From Sweltsa coloradensis (lineage: Eukaryota > Arthropoda > Insecta > Plecoptera > Chloroperlidae): DNA of 64,000 nt. A program made the position numbers and the translations under genes. The number at the start of each line of letters is the position of its first letter. Position 1 is the stretch's first letter. Location of the stretch: the NCBI GenBank assembly GCA_024449915.1, contig JAMZAV010000808.1, forward strand, positions 124,001-188,000. The letters are read 5' to 3'. Below the pieces are notes generated by a model. It worked only from the letters and a program-made list of their open reading frames with translations. It was not told where the DNA came from and did no database searches. Positions 10,556-20,830 of the stretch are shown piece by piece.

Positions 10556-10603
10556 TATTTTTGTTTATTTGGATTAATTTTTAATTTTGTTTAATTTGTT
10601 TTG
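10556..10603 (-). repeat. MSR tail scrap
   Basis: TTTTTGTTTATTTGGATTAA followed by T-rich sequence. Only the extreme 3' tail is present. Confidence 0.45.
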
Positions 10604-11056
10604 TTTTTATTTGGTTTATTTGGATTAAGGGCGCGTCAACCGTTAGGTCATAATGCATCACTCTAGCCTAGGGGATGTGGGGAGGAGGAGCCTATGCTGG
10701 TCTGAACCAGCCACGGGCAAGGGGAGGAAGGGGGGGTTTCACGTCGCGGTCGTCGTCGTTTTTGTCATCGTTCGTTTTGTCATTGTCATCGTCGTCTTGG
10801 AAGTCGTCAAGGGAATTGGAAAAGGTGTCCCCGACGACGATTACCAGAGCTCGCCTCTAGTTTCAAGGAGTAATATACTGCCCTCTTACTAAGTGATGTT
10901 TGCGAGGTGGACTTTTTCTCTTGAATCGCCTTGTACGATTAGCAGAGCCGTGCTCTGGGCCACATTCTACCCCGGGCCCAGACGGAGATGGACTTTTTCT
11001 CTTTCCTCGCCTTTTACGATTAGCAAGTCATGCTCTTGGGCAAATGTTGAAGTCCG
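10604..11056 (-). mobile_element. MSR full length with second head
   Basis: A complete MSR to CCCAGACGGA at about 10985, then another head block (10986-11056: GATGGACTTTTTCTCTTTCC, TTACGATTAGCAAGTCATGC) of a more diverged subtype. Confidence 0.8.
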
Positions 11057-11062
11057 GCCTTC

Positions 11063-11338
11063 TGACGACGACGTGAGAAACTAGGATGCTTCAGCAGGTT
11101 AGGTCATATTGCTCCACCTGTGATATTGAAATTGATTAGATGAGTTAATGGTGTGTTTGATGATTCATTGTTTTCTTAATGAATATATATATTTAACAAA
11201 ATAAAATGATGATGATGATAGTAATAGCAAAACAAAAGTTTTTTTATAATTATGAAAATTAATTAATTAAAGAAATGTATATGATGTAAATTAAATTTTG
11301 TTGAATAGATTACTTTGGATGAGAAATTTAGAAAATTT
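11063..11338 (-). mobile_element. L-family LINE 3' fragment
   Basis: 3' tail GACGACGACGTGAGAAAC and most of the 3' UTR. From about 11200 it overlaps the R5 compound repeat. Confidence 0.75.
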
Positions 11339-11580
11339 GGCGCAGTCCGGGGCCAGACCCGTGCTGGACCGATCCACCTACAGGCGAGGAACGGAAGAGA
11401 CTTCGGATCTGACTTCGACGGCCACAGCTAACCTCTTTTTTAAATTTTATTTTTATTAATTTAGGGCGCGTCAACTGTTTGGTCATAATGTGTCACTCTA
11501 GCCCAGGGGATGTGGGGACGAGGGGCCCATGCTGGCCTGAACCAGCCACGGGTGTAGCCTCTATAGGTTCAGAGATACAT
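11200..11580 (-). repeat. Compound repeat R5, copy 2
   Basis: Shares with 10163-10550 the L UTR interior, the GTGCTGGACCGATCCACC and CGAGGAACGGAAGAGA segment (11339-11436) and the variant MSR 3' part (11437-11580). Copy 2 keeps the L 3' end, so copy 1 is likely the derived or recombined form. Confidence 0.7.
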
Positions 11581-12183
11581 AAAAATAATGATCATAATGC
11601 TTCATTGACAATACTGTCTCACAAGATACACGTGAAATCTTGTGTAAATCGTTTTTGGACAAAGAAAACGTCCCATAAAAATTATTTATTTACACGAGTG
11701 TTCCCATTATTCCCACAACTTTCCTTTTCGCATACTAAAAACACTAGAATTCCCATTTTCGTCATTTTAAATCATTCTTCGTCTAAAAAATTCATGTTAA
11801 AGTATTGAAATTCACGAGAAGACTACCATCACAGAAGGTTTTCTTGTGCCCCTCAAAATATATTTAATTCAATACACAGGGCAAGTTTCTTGGATTGCAC
11901 GTCCTGTCGTATATCTTATAGAGCGTCGCTTACCGAGTGGGGGGGGGGGGGGGGGGCACGTCTACCCGGTGCACGATCCTCGGGGCTCGGGGGACTCGTC
12001 AGTAGCGTGTCCTTCATGGTATGTGTGCTCCCACATCCATGCACTCAGGGTAATTCATTGGAACTGTCGTATATAGCGAAATACATTTGGGGGAATTTAG
12101 TGTCCTGCTATGGCTAGATGTACGTTGTTTTGCATGGAGGAACAGTGTATGCTAATAGGAATAGATTTGTGTGGAGAGCTAAA
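11581..12183. other. Unassigned segment with G18 run
   Basis: No known repeat. A run of about 18 G lies at 11939-11956 next to CACGTCTACCCGGTGCACG. No coding frame is convincing. Confidence 0.4.
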
Positions 12184-12880
12184 GTGGACTTCACGGGAAG
12201 ATTGGTCCGCAGGTACCAGGAATTTCCTCCCCTCTTTACCACCACCATCTTCCTCCGACGGGCAGAGTGCACAAGATTTAGATCTTACCTATCCTCGACC
12301 CTTCTATTGATGGTCTCTAAACCCTTGAATAGAGATAAATTTATTTTCTTTTCATTACATAAACTGTTGTAATTTACCTTTTAAATGTTCTTAAATGTTA
12401 ATGATTTTAACTTTAATGTTTCCCTGAAATAAAATCAACACGAAAATGTTTTTAAACGCAAAAAATTGATTGAGAACTAACAATGTTTACAAAATATTCT
12501 TAGCACTTCTGATGAAGAAGTGTGTTGTATATTATACTGTTAAGTTCTTAGTTTTCAATCAATTTTTAGCATTCAAAAACATTTTCGTGTTGATTTTACT
12601 TCATTGAAACATTTAAGTTAAAATCATTAACATTAAAGGGCATTTGAAAGGTAAATAACAACAGTTTACGTCATGAAAGGAAGGAAGGATTTAAACTCTA
12701 TTCAAGCAAAAATAATTCAATTGGATGGTTTCGAGACCATCAATAGAAGGGTCGAGCGACGCGACTATTAGATAGATACGATCTACCTCTTGTCCACTCT
12801 GCTCGGGCCAGGAAGGTGGTGGTGGTAAAGAGGGGAGGAAATGCTTGGTACCTGCGGACCAATCTTCCCGTGTAGTCCAC
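12184..12880. mobile_element. Foldback element with ~300-bp inverted arms
   Basis: The left arm begins GTGGACTTCACGGGAAGATT and the right arm ends AATCTTCCCGTGTAGTCCAC. The two sides stay complementary inward (GGTACC, CCTCCCCTCTTTACCACCACC, and ATCAACACGAAAATGTTTTT against AAAAACATTTTCGTGTTGAT) to about 12484 and 12537, leaving a loop of about 50 bp. It encodes nothing. It may be a foldback MITE, but no target duplication is evident. Confidence 0.85.
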
Positions 12881-12930
12881 ATGAGCAGGTATTTATTGTT
12901 TAGAAAGAAAACTCCCCCTTTTATCTACTA

Positions 12931-13073
12931 TCACGACGACGTCAGAAACTAGGGCGCTTCAGCGCCATATTGTACCGCCTGTGACATTGTACGTTTAAAA
13001 TTGAGTTTGCTGTTTTTTTTATTTTTATATTGTTTTCTAAGTATGTAAAATAGAATATATTTTGATTATTTGA
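12931..13073 (-). mobile_element. L-prime subfamily 3' fragment
   Basis: CACGACGACGTCAGAAACTAG, then the shared motif with a small deletion, then a 3' UTR of the divergent type (TTGTACGTTTAAAATTGAGT) also seen near 14.3, 40.5 and 47.4 kb. Confidence 0.65.
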
Positions 13074-13270
13074 TTTAAGCTTAAGTATATTATGGATTAA
13101 TGGCGCGTTAACCGTTAGGTCATAATGTGGCACTCTAGCCTAGGATATATAAATATGACAATCCCATGGTAGTCACAATCAGCCTCAGGAAATGGGTGGA
13201 AAGTGGGGTTCTCACGTCGTGTTCGCCATCGTCTTTTATCATTCTTGTTTGTCATTGTCAACGTCGTCGT
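13074..13270 (-). mobile_element. MSR, 5'-truncated divergent copy
   Basis: 3' motif GGCGCGTTAACCGTTAGGTC, altered hairpin and GTC region. It ends where the next MSR tail begins. Confidence 0.65.
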
Positions 13271-13661
13271 TATGTATTTTTTATTTTTTATTATTATTAT
13301 TAAGGACGCGTCAACCGTTAGGTCATAATGCACCACTCTAGCCAAGAGGATATTGGGTGGAGGAGCCCATGCTGATCAGATCCTTCCATGGGTAAGGGGA
13401 GGAAGGGGGGTTTCTCACGTCGTGATCGTGATCGTCTTTGTCATCGTTCGATGTGTCATTGTCATCGTCAACAAGGAAGTCATCAAGGGATGGGGGAGGT
13501 GTCCCCGACGGCGATTGCCAGAGCTCGCCTCTAGTTTAAGAGAGTAATATACTCCGCTCTTACTAGCTGATGTTTGCGAGGTGGACATTTTCTCTTGAAA
13601 CGCCTTATACAATTAGCAGAGCCATTGCTCTGGGCCAATTCTACCCCGGACCCAGACGGGG
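13271..13661 (-). mobile_element. MSR retroposon, full length
   Basis: The tail here is T/A-rich (TTTTTTATTATTATTATTAAGG) in place of GGTTTATTTGG. The body and head are complete to CCCAGACGGGG. Confidence 0.8.
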
Positions 13662-13760
13662 TAGGTCGTCGAGGGTTCTAGTTTCCACTGTTGGATCATA
13701 TTATTGCGCCCGGGAAGGGGGTGAATCCGTGATGACGATTTCTACTGCTCTCCTTTAGTT
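13662..13760 (-). repeat. MSR internal fragment
   Basis: Degraded GGTCGTCGAGGG, GATGACGATT and CTCTCCTTTAGTTTTCG blocks abut the previous head. Confidence 0.45.
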
Positions 13761-14114
13761 TTCGACATATCAATATAGAGGGGGATAAAAGTGTATGTAA
13801 ACAGTGTGTGTACAGGCCTACACTACACGTAATGTTTTGAACGCCGTGTCTAAAAGCGACAATCTTGATGCGGCTACTGCTTACGTGATAGACCCCTGCA
13901 GGCATTGTTTCTGCTGTTGACGTTTGCAGAAAATGAATAAATAACTTGAACCTTGCTTGTAAACGCACAGCTATCTTTCTGTCACTCAGTCTGTCAATGT
14001 CTGTCTGTCTGCCTGATTGCTTACATGTCGGTCTGTCTATTTTGCGTGTCAGCAGTTGCCAGCGCTGACGGATTTCGGATCATGGATTCATTACAACTCA
14101 GACAGTGATCGTCG
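13761..14114. other. Unassigned segment with (CTGT)-rich tract
   Basis: A degenerate CTGT microsatellite lies at 13977-14040. Nothing else is recognised. Confidence 0.5.
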
Positions 14115-14300
14115 TTTTTTTGGTTTATTTTGATAAAGGGCGCGTCAACCGTTAGGTCATAATCCACTATTCTATTTTGTTTATTTGGATTAAGGATGCG
14201 TCAACCGATAGGTCATAATGCGCCACTCTAGCCTATATAGGGGATCTGGACAGGAAAGATTCATGCTGGTCAGAACCAGCCACGGGAGTTCATCTTTAGA
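14115..14300 (-). mobile_element. Two MSR 3' fragments (second of subfamily MSR')
   Basis: 14115-14173 is a bare 3' terminus. 14174-14300 is a short subfamily that ends soon after the hairpin in AGTTCATCTTTAGAGGATTC, a segment also found after the hairpin at 15.11 kb. Confidence 0.7.
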
Positions 14301-14325
14301 GGATTCGGAAATAATTTATTTAAAA

Positions 14326-14462
14326 AAAACACGTGAGAAACTAGGGCGATTCAACCGGTTAGGTTATATTACGCCACTTGTCATATTGACATTGGAAATA
14401 AATATAGTAAGTTTGTTGTTCTATACTGTTTTTAAAGTTTATAAAATAAGAAAATGCTGAAG
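14326..14462 (-). mobile_element. L-prime 3' fragment
   Basis: ACGTGAGAAACTAGGGCGAT, the shared motif, and a UTR with AATATAGTAAGTTTGTTGTT. Paired with the MSR' copy 26 bp away, as at 15.0-15.3 kb. Confidence 0.7.
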
Positions 14463-14532
14463 ATTTTTTTATGATTATTTGGATTATGGACGCATCAACC
14501 GTTTGGTCATAATGCTCCACTCTAGCCTAGGG
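14463..14532 (-). mobile_element. MSR 3' terminus
   Basis: 70 bp, tail to TCTAGCCTAGGG, directly followed by another MSR tail. Confidence 0.7.
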
Positions 14533-14908
14533 TTTTTGGTTTATTTGGATTAAGGACGCGTCAACCGTTAGGTCATAATGCACCACTCTAACCTAAGGGG
14601 GGTTGGGAGGAGGAGCCCATGCTGGTCAGAACCAACCACGGGTAAGGGGAGGAAGGGATTTTCTCACCTCGCGGTCGTCATCGTCTTTGTCATCGTTCGT
14701 TGTGTCATAGCCATTTTCGTCGTGGAAGTCGTCAAGGGAATGAGGAGGTGTTCCCGACGACGATTGCCAGAGCTCACCTCTAGTTACTGGGAGTAATATA
14801 CTCCCCTCTTACTAGCTGATGTTTGCGAGGTGGACTTTTTCTCTTCAATCGCCTTGTACGATTAGCAGAGCCTTGCTCTGGGCCAATTCTACCCCGGGCC
14901 CAGACGGA
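14533..14908 (-). mobile_element. MSR retroposon, full length
   Basis: Tail to CCCAGACGG complete. A G-to-A-rich G-run and a diverged CGTCGTGGAAGTCGTC segment place it in a subfamily with 10.6 kb. Confidence 0.8.
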
Positions 14909-15006
14909 GACCAGCCACAGATATTAGAGGAGGGGATTCTCACGTCGTTGCTGTCATCGTCTTTCTCATCGTTTATTTTTTGTCATTATTTGGAATATTT
15001 TTTAAA
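14909..15006 (-). repeat. MSR internal fragment
   Basis: CAGCCACAG, GGATTCTCACGTCGTTGC and TGTCATCGTCTTTCTCATCG blocks only. Confidence 0.5.
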
Positions 15007-15333
15007 AGTTTTATTTTGATAAAGGGCACGTCAACCGTTAGGTCATAATGCAGCACTCCAGCCTAGGAGATCTGGGGAAGAAAGTTTCATGCTGGTCAGA
15101 ACCAGTCACGGTAGTTCATCTTTAGTGGATTTGATCAATCAAAAAAACATGTGAGAAACTAGGGCGCTTCAACCGGTAAGGTAATATTGCGCCACTTGTC
15201 ATATTGCCATTGTAAATTAATATAGTAAGTTTGTTATTTTTTAGTTTATAAAAGAAGAAAAATGCTGAAGATGATACTGGTAGCAAAAAAATGGTTTATC
15301 CGAATGAAAAGGGAATTAAATAAAATGTGGTCA
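15007..15333 (-). repeat. MSR'-L' compound unit
   Basis: MSR' (15007-15122, ending AGTTCATCTTTAGTGGATT), a short spacer, then L' (15148-15333). The same MSR' end, spacer type and L' UTR occur at 14174-14462, so the pair may have spread or been duplicated together. Confidence 0.65.
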
Positions 15334-15334
15334 G

Positions 15335-15730
15335 TTTAGTTTATTTGGAATAAGGGCACGTCCACCGTAAGGTCATTATGCGCCACTCTAGTCTAGGGGA
15401 TTTTGTGAGCAGTGGCCCATGCTGGTCAGAACCAGCCACGGGTAGGGTTGTAATGGGGGGAGTAGGGTTCTCACGTCGCAGTCGTCATCGTTTTTGTAAT
15501 CGTTCATCTTGTCAATTAGTCGTCGTCTTCGGAAAGGTCGTCAAGGGAAGAGGAAGGGTTTCCCGACGACGACTGCCAGAGCTCGCGAATAATTTCCAGG
15601 AGGAAACAATACCATTGCTAGTTCTTACTATAAAGCTGATGTTAGCGAGATGGAACTTTTCTCTGAAATCGCCTTTTACGATTAGCAGAGCCATGCTCTG
15701 GGCCAATTCTACACCGGGCCCAAACGGGGA
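15335..15730 (-). mobile_element. MSR retroposon, full-length older subtype
   Basis: GGGCACGTCCACCG tail motif, hairpin intact, body diverged (TTAGTCGTCGTCTTCGG), head to CCCAAACGGGG. Confidence 0.75.
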
Positions 15731-16028
15731 GATTATTTAAAGAAAATAAGCAGCTAAAATGTACCCATTAGCATTGTTTTGATGAATAAATAATATACAT
15801 AATAAAGAACTAATTGTAGGCCTAATTCAGATTCGTTAGAAAAGAAACTTGGCCAACGAGATTAGTGTTTTGAGTGGAAGGTTCTTGTTAATTAAAATAA
15901 ATGTTAATCTCTGAGTAGATTTAAAACTTTGTTGAAACATAATTAGCAAGAGTGGCTGGGTGGGGCCCGCCCTAAGCGGACGAGTGTGCGTCTGAAATTA
16001 AAGGCTCGTTTTGTTTTTAGTTATTTTC
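15731..16028. other. Spacer without recognised features
   Basis: Unique AT-rich sequence with a short GC-rich stretch near 15960-15995. Confidence 0.4.
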
Positions 16029-16360
16029 TTATTGTTTATTTGGACTAAGGTCGCGTCAACCATTAGGTCATTGTGCATCACACTACTTTGGGGGATGTGG
16101 AGAGGAGAGGCCCATGAGTGCTAGGAACGATTGTGATTTGTTAATAAACGACGAAAGCAACTAGTACGCTTCAACCCCTTAGGTCTTATTGCATCGCATA
16201 TGATATTGTAAGGTAATAAATATTCAGTTTGTTGTGTCTATGATTTATATATTGTTAACTAAATTTTTAAAAAGATTTTGATTTAGTTTATTTGGTTATG
16301 GTGCGTCAACGTTTGTCAAATGTACCACTCTAGCTAAAATAGTTGGGATGTATAGTTATT
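16029..16360 (-). repeat. Degraded MSR, L and MSR fragments
   Basis: MSR 3' part (16029-16131), an L-type 3' end (16147-16275, CGACGAAAGCAACTAG with ATATGATATTGTAAGGTAAT), then a 65-bp MSR 3' terminus (16276-16340). All on the minus strand. Confidence 0.55.
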
Positions 16361-16722
16361 GTTCATATTGGATTAAGGAACGACGTCAACCGTTTAGGTC
16401 ATATATGCACCACCTAGCCTAAGGGGGGGTGGGGGGAGTAGAAGGGGGGGCATGCTGGTCAGAACCAGCCACGGGTAAGGGGAGGAAAGGGGGTTCTCAC
16501 GTCGCAGTCGTCATCGTCTTGTCATCGTTCGTTGTGTCATTGTCATCGTCGCCGGGGGGTCGTCAAGGGAAGGGGCAAGGTCCCCGACGACGATTGCCAG
16601 AGCTCGCCTCTAGTTTCGGGAGTAAAATACTACCGCTCATATAGCTGATGTTTGCGAGGTGGACTTTTTCTCTTGAATCGCCTTTTACATTACGATGCTC
16701 TGAGCCTATTTTTACCTGACAA
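16361..16722 (-). mobile_element. MSR, near full length
   Basis: Body intact. The head loses GATTAGCAGAGCC (it reads TTACATTACGATGCTCTGAG) and ends at ACCTGAC. Confidence 0.75.
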
Positions 16723-16803
16723 GCAAATATGCCTTCTTTAGTCTGTATGCCATGAATGATACAAAACATGTGTGTTTAGTTATATTAACAACACTTTTTA
16801 AGA

Positions 16804-16866
16804 GAGACGTAGGTAGGGCGCTTCAACGGTTAGTCACCTGCCTAGGAAAGGTTGAAGAGTTATTTT
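16804..16866 (-). repeat. L-type 3' motif scrap
   Basis: GACGTAGGTAGGGCGCTTCA and a truncated motif only. Confidence 0.35.
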
Positions 16867-17391
16867 TGATTTTTTATTTGGATTAGTACGCGTCAACCTT
16901 AGGTCATAATGCACAATCTAGCAAGATATGGGGAGGAGGAGCCCATGCTGGTCAGTACCAGCCACGGGTAGAGGGAGGAAAGGAGGTTCTTACGTCGCGG
17001 TCATCATCGTCTTTGTCATTGTCATTGTCATCTTTTGTTATGTCATTGTCATCGTAGAATTGGGAAGGTCGTCAAGGGAAGGGGGAGGTGTTTTTTTTGC
17101 TTATTTGGATTAAGGATGCGTCAACCGTTAGGTCAGCATGCACCACTCTAACCTTTTTTTTTGTTTATTTGGATTTAAGGACGCGTCAACCGATAGGTCA
17201 TAATGCACCACTCTAACCTGGGGGGGGGGGGGGGGGGGAGGAAGGAAGGGCCCATGCTGGTCAGAACCAGCCACGGGTAATCGAAGGAAACGGGGGTTCT
17301 CACGTCGCGGTCGTCATTGTCTTTGTCATCGTTCGATGTGTCATTGTCATCGTCGTCAAGGGGTCGTCAAGGGAAGGGGGCAAGGTCCCCG
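16867..17391 (-). mobile_element. Three abutting MSR copies
   Basis: 16867-17090 (tail to GGGGGAGGTG), 17091-17153 (a bare 3' terminus) and 17154-17391 (tail with a G19 run, ending GTCCCCG). The last joins L 3' UTR sequence directly. Confidence 0.75.
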
Positions 17392-17781
17392 ATATTGTTT
17401 TTAAGTGTATATAAGTATAACAAAATAAAATGGTGATAATAAATATAGGAAAAAAAAAGTTATTTATGAAAATAAATTTAAAGAAATTAAAGAAATGTGT
17501 ATGATGTGATTTTTTTTTTTTTATTACTTTGGATGAGAAATTTAGAAAGTTTGTCGTCGTTATCATATAATAGAAGTTCTTCATATGATTTGGAAGGATC
17601 AAATTGCGTGCGCAAGGCATCATATTTGGTACATTCTGCTAGCGTATGATGTACGCTTAAAGGTACATCACATGTGTCACATCTGGGATATCCGTGAGTT
17701 AGACGTGTGTGGCCTATTCGACTTCTGGACAACACCACGTTTTCTCTACGTGAGAGTCGAGTCGTAGGTGGACGATTTTAT
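17392..17781 (-). mobile_element. L-family LINE fragment lacking its 3' end
   Basis: Begins inside the UTR (ATATTGTTTTTAAGTGTATA) and runs through the ORF2 C-terminus to GTAGGTGGACGATTT. The C-terminal frame (17738-17500) has lost the LLTREKVIP segment. The missing 3' end at the MSR joint suggests recombination or template switching. Confidence 0.75.
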
Positions 17782-17811
17782 TATTTAATGATTTTATTTT
17801 TAAAGTAAATT

Positions 17812-17924
17812 TTGACTTAAAAGTGCCTCAACCGATAGGTCATAATTTGTGTCATTTTAGCCTATAAGGGGTGATTGGAGGACTCAACCGTGCTGGACAA
17901 AACCTGTCACGGGCAAGGGGACAG
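17812..17924 (-). mobile_element. Divergent MSR 3' part
   Basis: GTGCCTCAACCGATAGGTC motif, GCTGGACAAAACC in place of the hairpin, and CACGGGCAAGGGG. Confidence 0.5.
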
Positions 17925-18437
17925 ATTTATAAGGAATCAAAGTAAATAATACGGGCATTAGATCATCACAAACTAAAGGCAAAATAGAGTGTGTAAAGGT
18001 TAATGGATCCAATATACTATACTCGCTGCCTGTTAACTTAAACACGAATGAATATACAAATTTTGAACTTTATTAAAACAAATCTCGGAGTTGCCAAATT
18101 TTATAGCCTTCGAGCGAATCCCTGCATGGATGCCAGATTTCCAGAACGACGCTCGCAGACCTCACGAAAGTGGCTGGGTTTTATGGGGTAGAGAGTTTCC
18201 TGGCGCACCTGTGCCTTTAGTTGCCTCTTCCCCCCTACCCCTCCCCTCCTGACGCAAAATCAGGACGTCCCTGCAGTGATACCTTCAACACCTGGACGTT
18301 ATTTGTTCGTGTTGCGTAATAAATAATTTGTAGGCCTATAAAGTGTTAACCTTTTTTGCTTGGGATTAGTCAAATACAAATACAAATAAATACAAATCAA
18401 GTAAAGTTAAATACAAATAAATTTAAATTAAAACAAT
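17925..18437. other. Unassigned segment
   Basis: 18060-18290 is the least repetitive and most GC-rich part, but I see no motif or clear splice signals. An ACAAATA-rich tract lies at 18368-18430. Confidence 0.35.
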
Positions 18438-18515
18438 CAATTTTCTTTATTTGTGTGTAGGACGCGCCAACCGTAAGGTCATAATGCGTCTCTAGCCTAG
18501 GGGATATAGGGAGGA
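18438..18515 (-). mobile_element. MSR 3' fragment
   Basis: TTTATTTGTGTGTAGGACGC, the 3' motif and GGGGATATAGGGAGGAAA. Confidence 0.6.
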
Positions 18516-18669
18516 AACTCGCTAGCTATGAGTTGGCCATTACTCGCCCGGCGATTGCGTCGTCGCCGACACGATTGGTTTTGCCTTACGCGCCCTTGTT
18601 CCAAACAAACTAAAACTAAAATCAGTTCTGAAACTAAAAGGGTTGACTAAATACTAATTTTTTTGCTTT

Positions 18670-18854
18670 TGTTTTTGTTTGTTTATTTGGATTAATGACG
18701 CGTCAACCGTTAGGTCATAATGCACCACTCTATAAGCTAGGGGTGAAGGGGGGGGGGAGGAGGGGCCCATGCTGGTCAGAACCAGCCACAAGTAAGGGAG
18801 GAAAAGGGGGTTTCTCACGTCACGGTCGTCATTGTTTTCGTCATCAATTGTCAT
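18670..18854 (-). mobile_element. MSR, 5'-truncated
   Basis: Tail through the hairpin to CGTCATCAATTGTCAT, then directly the next MSR tail. Confidence 0.75.
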
Positions 18855-19231
18855 TTTGGTTTATTTGGATTAAGGACGCGTCAACCGTTAGGTCATAATG
18901 CACCACTCTAGCCTAAGGGGGGGTGGGGAGGAGGGGCCATGCTGGTCAGAACCAGCCACGGGTAAGGGGAGGAAGGGGGGGTTTCTCACGTCGCGGTCGT
19001 CATCGTCTTTGTCGTCGTTCGTTGTGTCATTGTCATCGTCGCCGGGGGGTCGTCAAGGGAAGGGGACAAGGTCCCCGACGACGATTGCCAGAGCTCGCCT
19101 CTAGTTTCGGGGAGTAAGATACTCCGCTCTTTCTAGCTGATGTTTGCGAGGTGGACTTTTTCTCTTAAATCGCCTGTTACGATTAGCATAGCCATGCTAT
19201 GGGCCAATTCTACCCCGGGCCCAGATGGGGG
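18855..19231 (-). mobile_element. MSR retroposon, full length
   Basis: Complete, with few differences from the majority sequence except GCATAGCCATGCTATGG in the head, where two changes keep the hairpin paired. Confidence 0.85.
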
Positions 19232-19404
19232 GATACCTTTGGTGGAGGTGCCGGGTTTAAGTAATTTTAATTTTATACTAAATAATTTTATGTGTTTAAC
19301 GTCGGATTCTATTTTGTAAAATTATGTTAATTTTTTCTTAGTTCATTACTATCCAAATTATTGGAAAATATGGCTCGTTGTCAAATTTAGGGAACAATGT
19401 CGGT
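19232..19404. other. tRNA-3'-end-like motif and AT-rich DNA
   Basis: TTTGGTGGAGGTGCCGGGTT (19240-19259) is complementary to a tRNA-Ala-like 3' end including CCA. The same motif occurs at 35.40 and 54.68 kb. The rest is AT-rich. Confidence 0.4.
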
Positions 19405-19606
19405 TCTTTCGTTGTGGTAGATATGGCCTTTATCATCGTTCTTGTTGTCATGGTCGTCGACGAAGGGAGGTCGTCAAGGGAAGAGGGAGAGTTCACAGAC
19501 GTCGACGGCTAGAGCTCGCCTCTAGTTTCGTGGCATTATATACTCCCTTATATACTAGCTGATATTTGCGAGATGGATTATTTTTCTCTCCGTTTACGAT
19601 AAGTAG
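19405..19606 (-). mobile_element. Degraded MSR body
   Basis: GTC region, GCTCGCCTCTAG block and a partial head (GCGAGATGGATTATTTTTC). The 3' end is lost. Confidence 0.55.
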
Positions 19607-19990
19607 TTTGATTTAGTTTATTTGGATTTAAGAGCACGTCAACAAGGTCATAATGCGCCACTCTAGCCTAGGGGATATGGGGAGGAGGGGCCCATGCTGT
19701 TCAGAACCAGCCACGGGTAGGGGGACGCTTCGGAGGCACGTCGCGGTCGTCTGCATCTTTGTCATCGTTCGTGTTGTCGTCGTCGTCGTCGTCGTCGTCG
19801 TCGGAAAGTTCGTCATGGGAAGGGGGAGAGGTCCCCGACGACGACTGCCAGAACTCGCCTGTAGTTTCGGGAAGTATACCCCGCTACACTATTTCTGATA
19901 TTTGCGCGAGATGGACTTTTTCTCTTGAATCGCCTTTTATCCGAATAAGCCGAGCCATGCTCTCTGCCAACTTATATTCTGGCCCCAGGA
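19607..19990 (-). mobile_element. MSR with (GTC)n expansion
   Basis: Full-length copy in which GTCGTCATCGTC is replaced by an almost pure run of about nine GTC units (19777-19803). The head is diverged (CCGAATAAGCCGAGCC). Confidence 0.8.
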
Positions 19991-20394
19991 TGATTTGTTT
20001 TGATTTGTTATATAGAAGTTTATAAATGTGTGCCCATGCACTTGACTATGACTATACTTCCTTTTCCCAACAGTTAACTATAAACAATTACGTTACTTAC
20101 ATACTGATAAGACAGCCTTGCAACAGCGTAATGTAAAAGTATTTCCTTTCTGTCAGAAGCTGTTGGATAAAACCCTTTGTGCTCAAAGCTAGTTATGAAT
20201 GCAAGTAGGCTAATGTTCCGAGTTGATAAGGACTTGGAGATGTTACCAGTGGGAAGCTGTTAAGACAAATCCTCGCATTTATCTTGGGGACTAAGAAACT
20301 GTTATAAAAACGCGAAGCTTGAGATAGGTTAGCGTTAATAAACCCTTGAAATCATGTTGAATTGAGAAAACGTTCTTAGACAAAAAGTTCGTTT
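19991..20394. other. Unassigned segment
   Basis: Unique sequence without recognised repeats or frames. Confidence 0.4.
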
Positions 20395-20440
20395 CTATTT
20401 TGGTGAAAGGGCGCGTCAACTGTTAAGTTATAATCCACAA
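20395..20440 (-). repeat. MSR 3' terminus scrap
   Basis: TTTTGGTGAAAGGGCGCGTC and part of the motif, 15 bp from the following L 3' end. Confidence 0.5.
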
Positions 20441-20449
20441 AAAAAAAAT

Positions 20450-20806
20450 CATGAGTTACCAGGGCGCTTCAACCGGTTCCGTAATATTGCACCGTCTGTG
20501 ATATTGTAAGTTGTTGTTAGTGTTTTTAATGAAATGAGATTGAGAGATAGTATAAAAGCAAAAAAAAAATATTAATTTGAATAGAAAATAAAATGTGTTT
20601 AATGTGAAATAAATTTTGTTGAATTTATAAAGTTTGACGACGTTATCATAATAGAAGTTCTTCGTATGATTGTGAAGGATCAAATTAAGTGCGCAAGGCA
20701 TCACGTTTGGTACACTATGCTAGCATGTACGTTTAAAGGTACATCACATATGTCACATCTGCATGGGAATAAAACTTTTCCATGAGTCTGACGAGCGTAT
20801 ATTATA
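20450..20806 (-). mobile_element. L-family LINE 3' fragment, divergent
   Basis: ATGAGTTACCAGGGCGCTTC replaces the usual end. The UTR is of the TGATATTGTAAGTT type, and the ORF2 C-terminus is present but frameshifted. Confidence 0.7.
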
Positions 20807-20830
20807 CGGGCCACGGACCAACTTTGTAAT

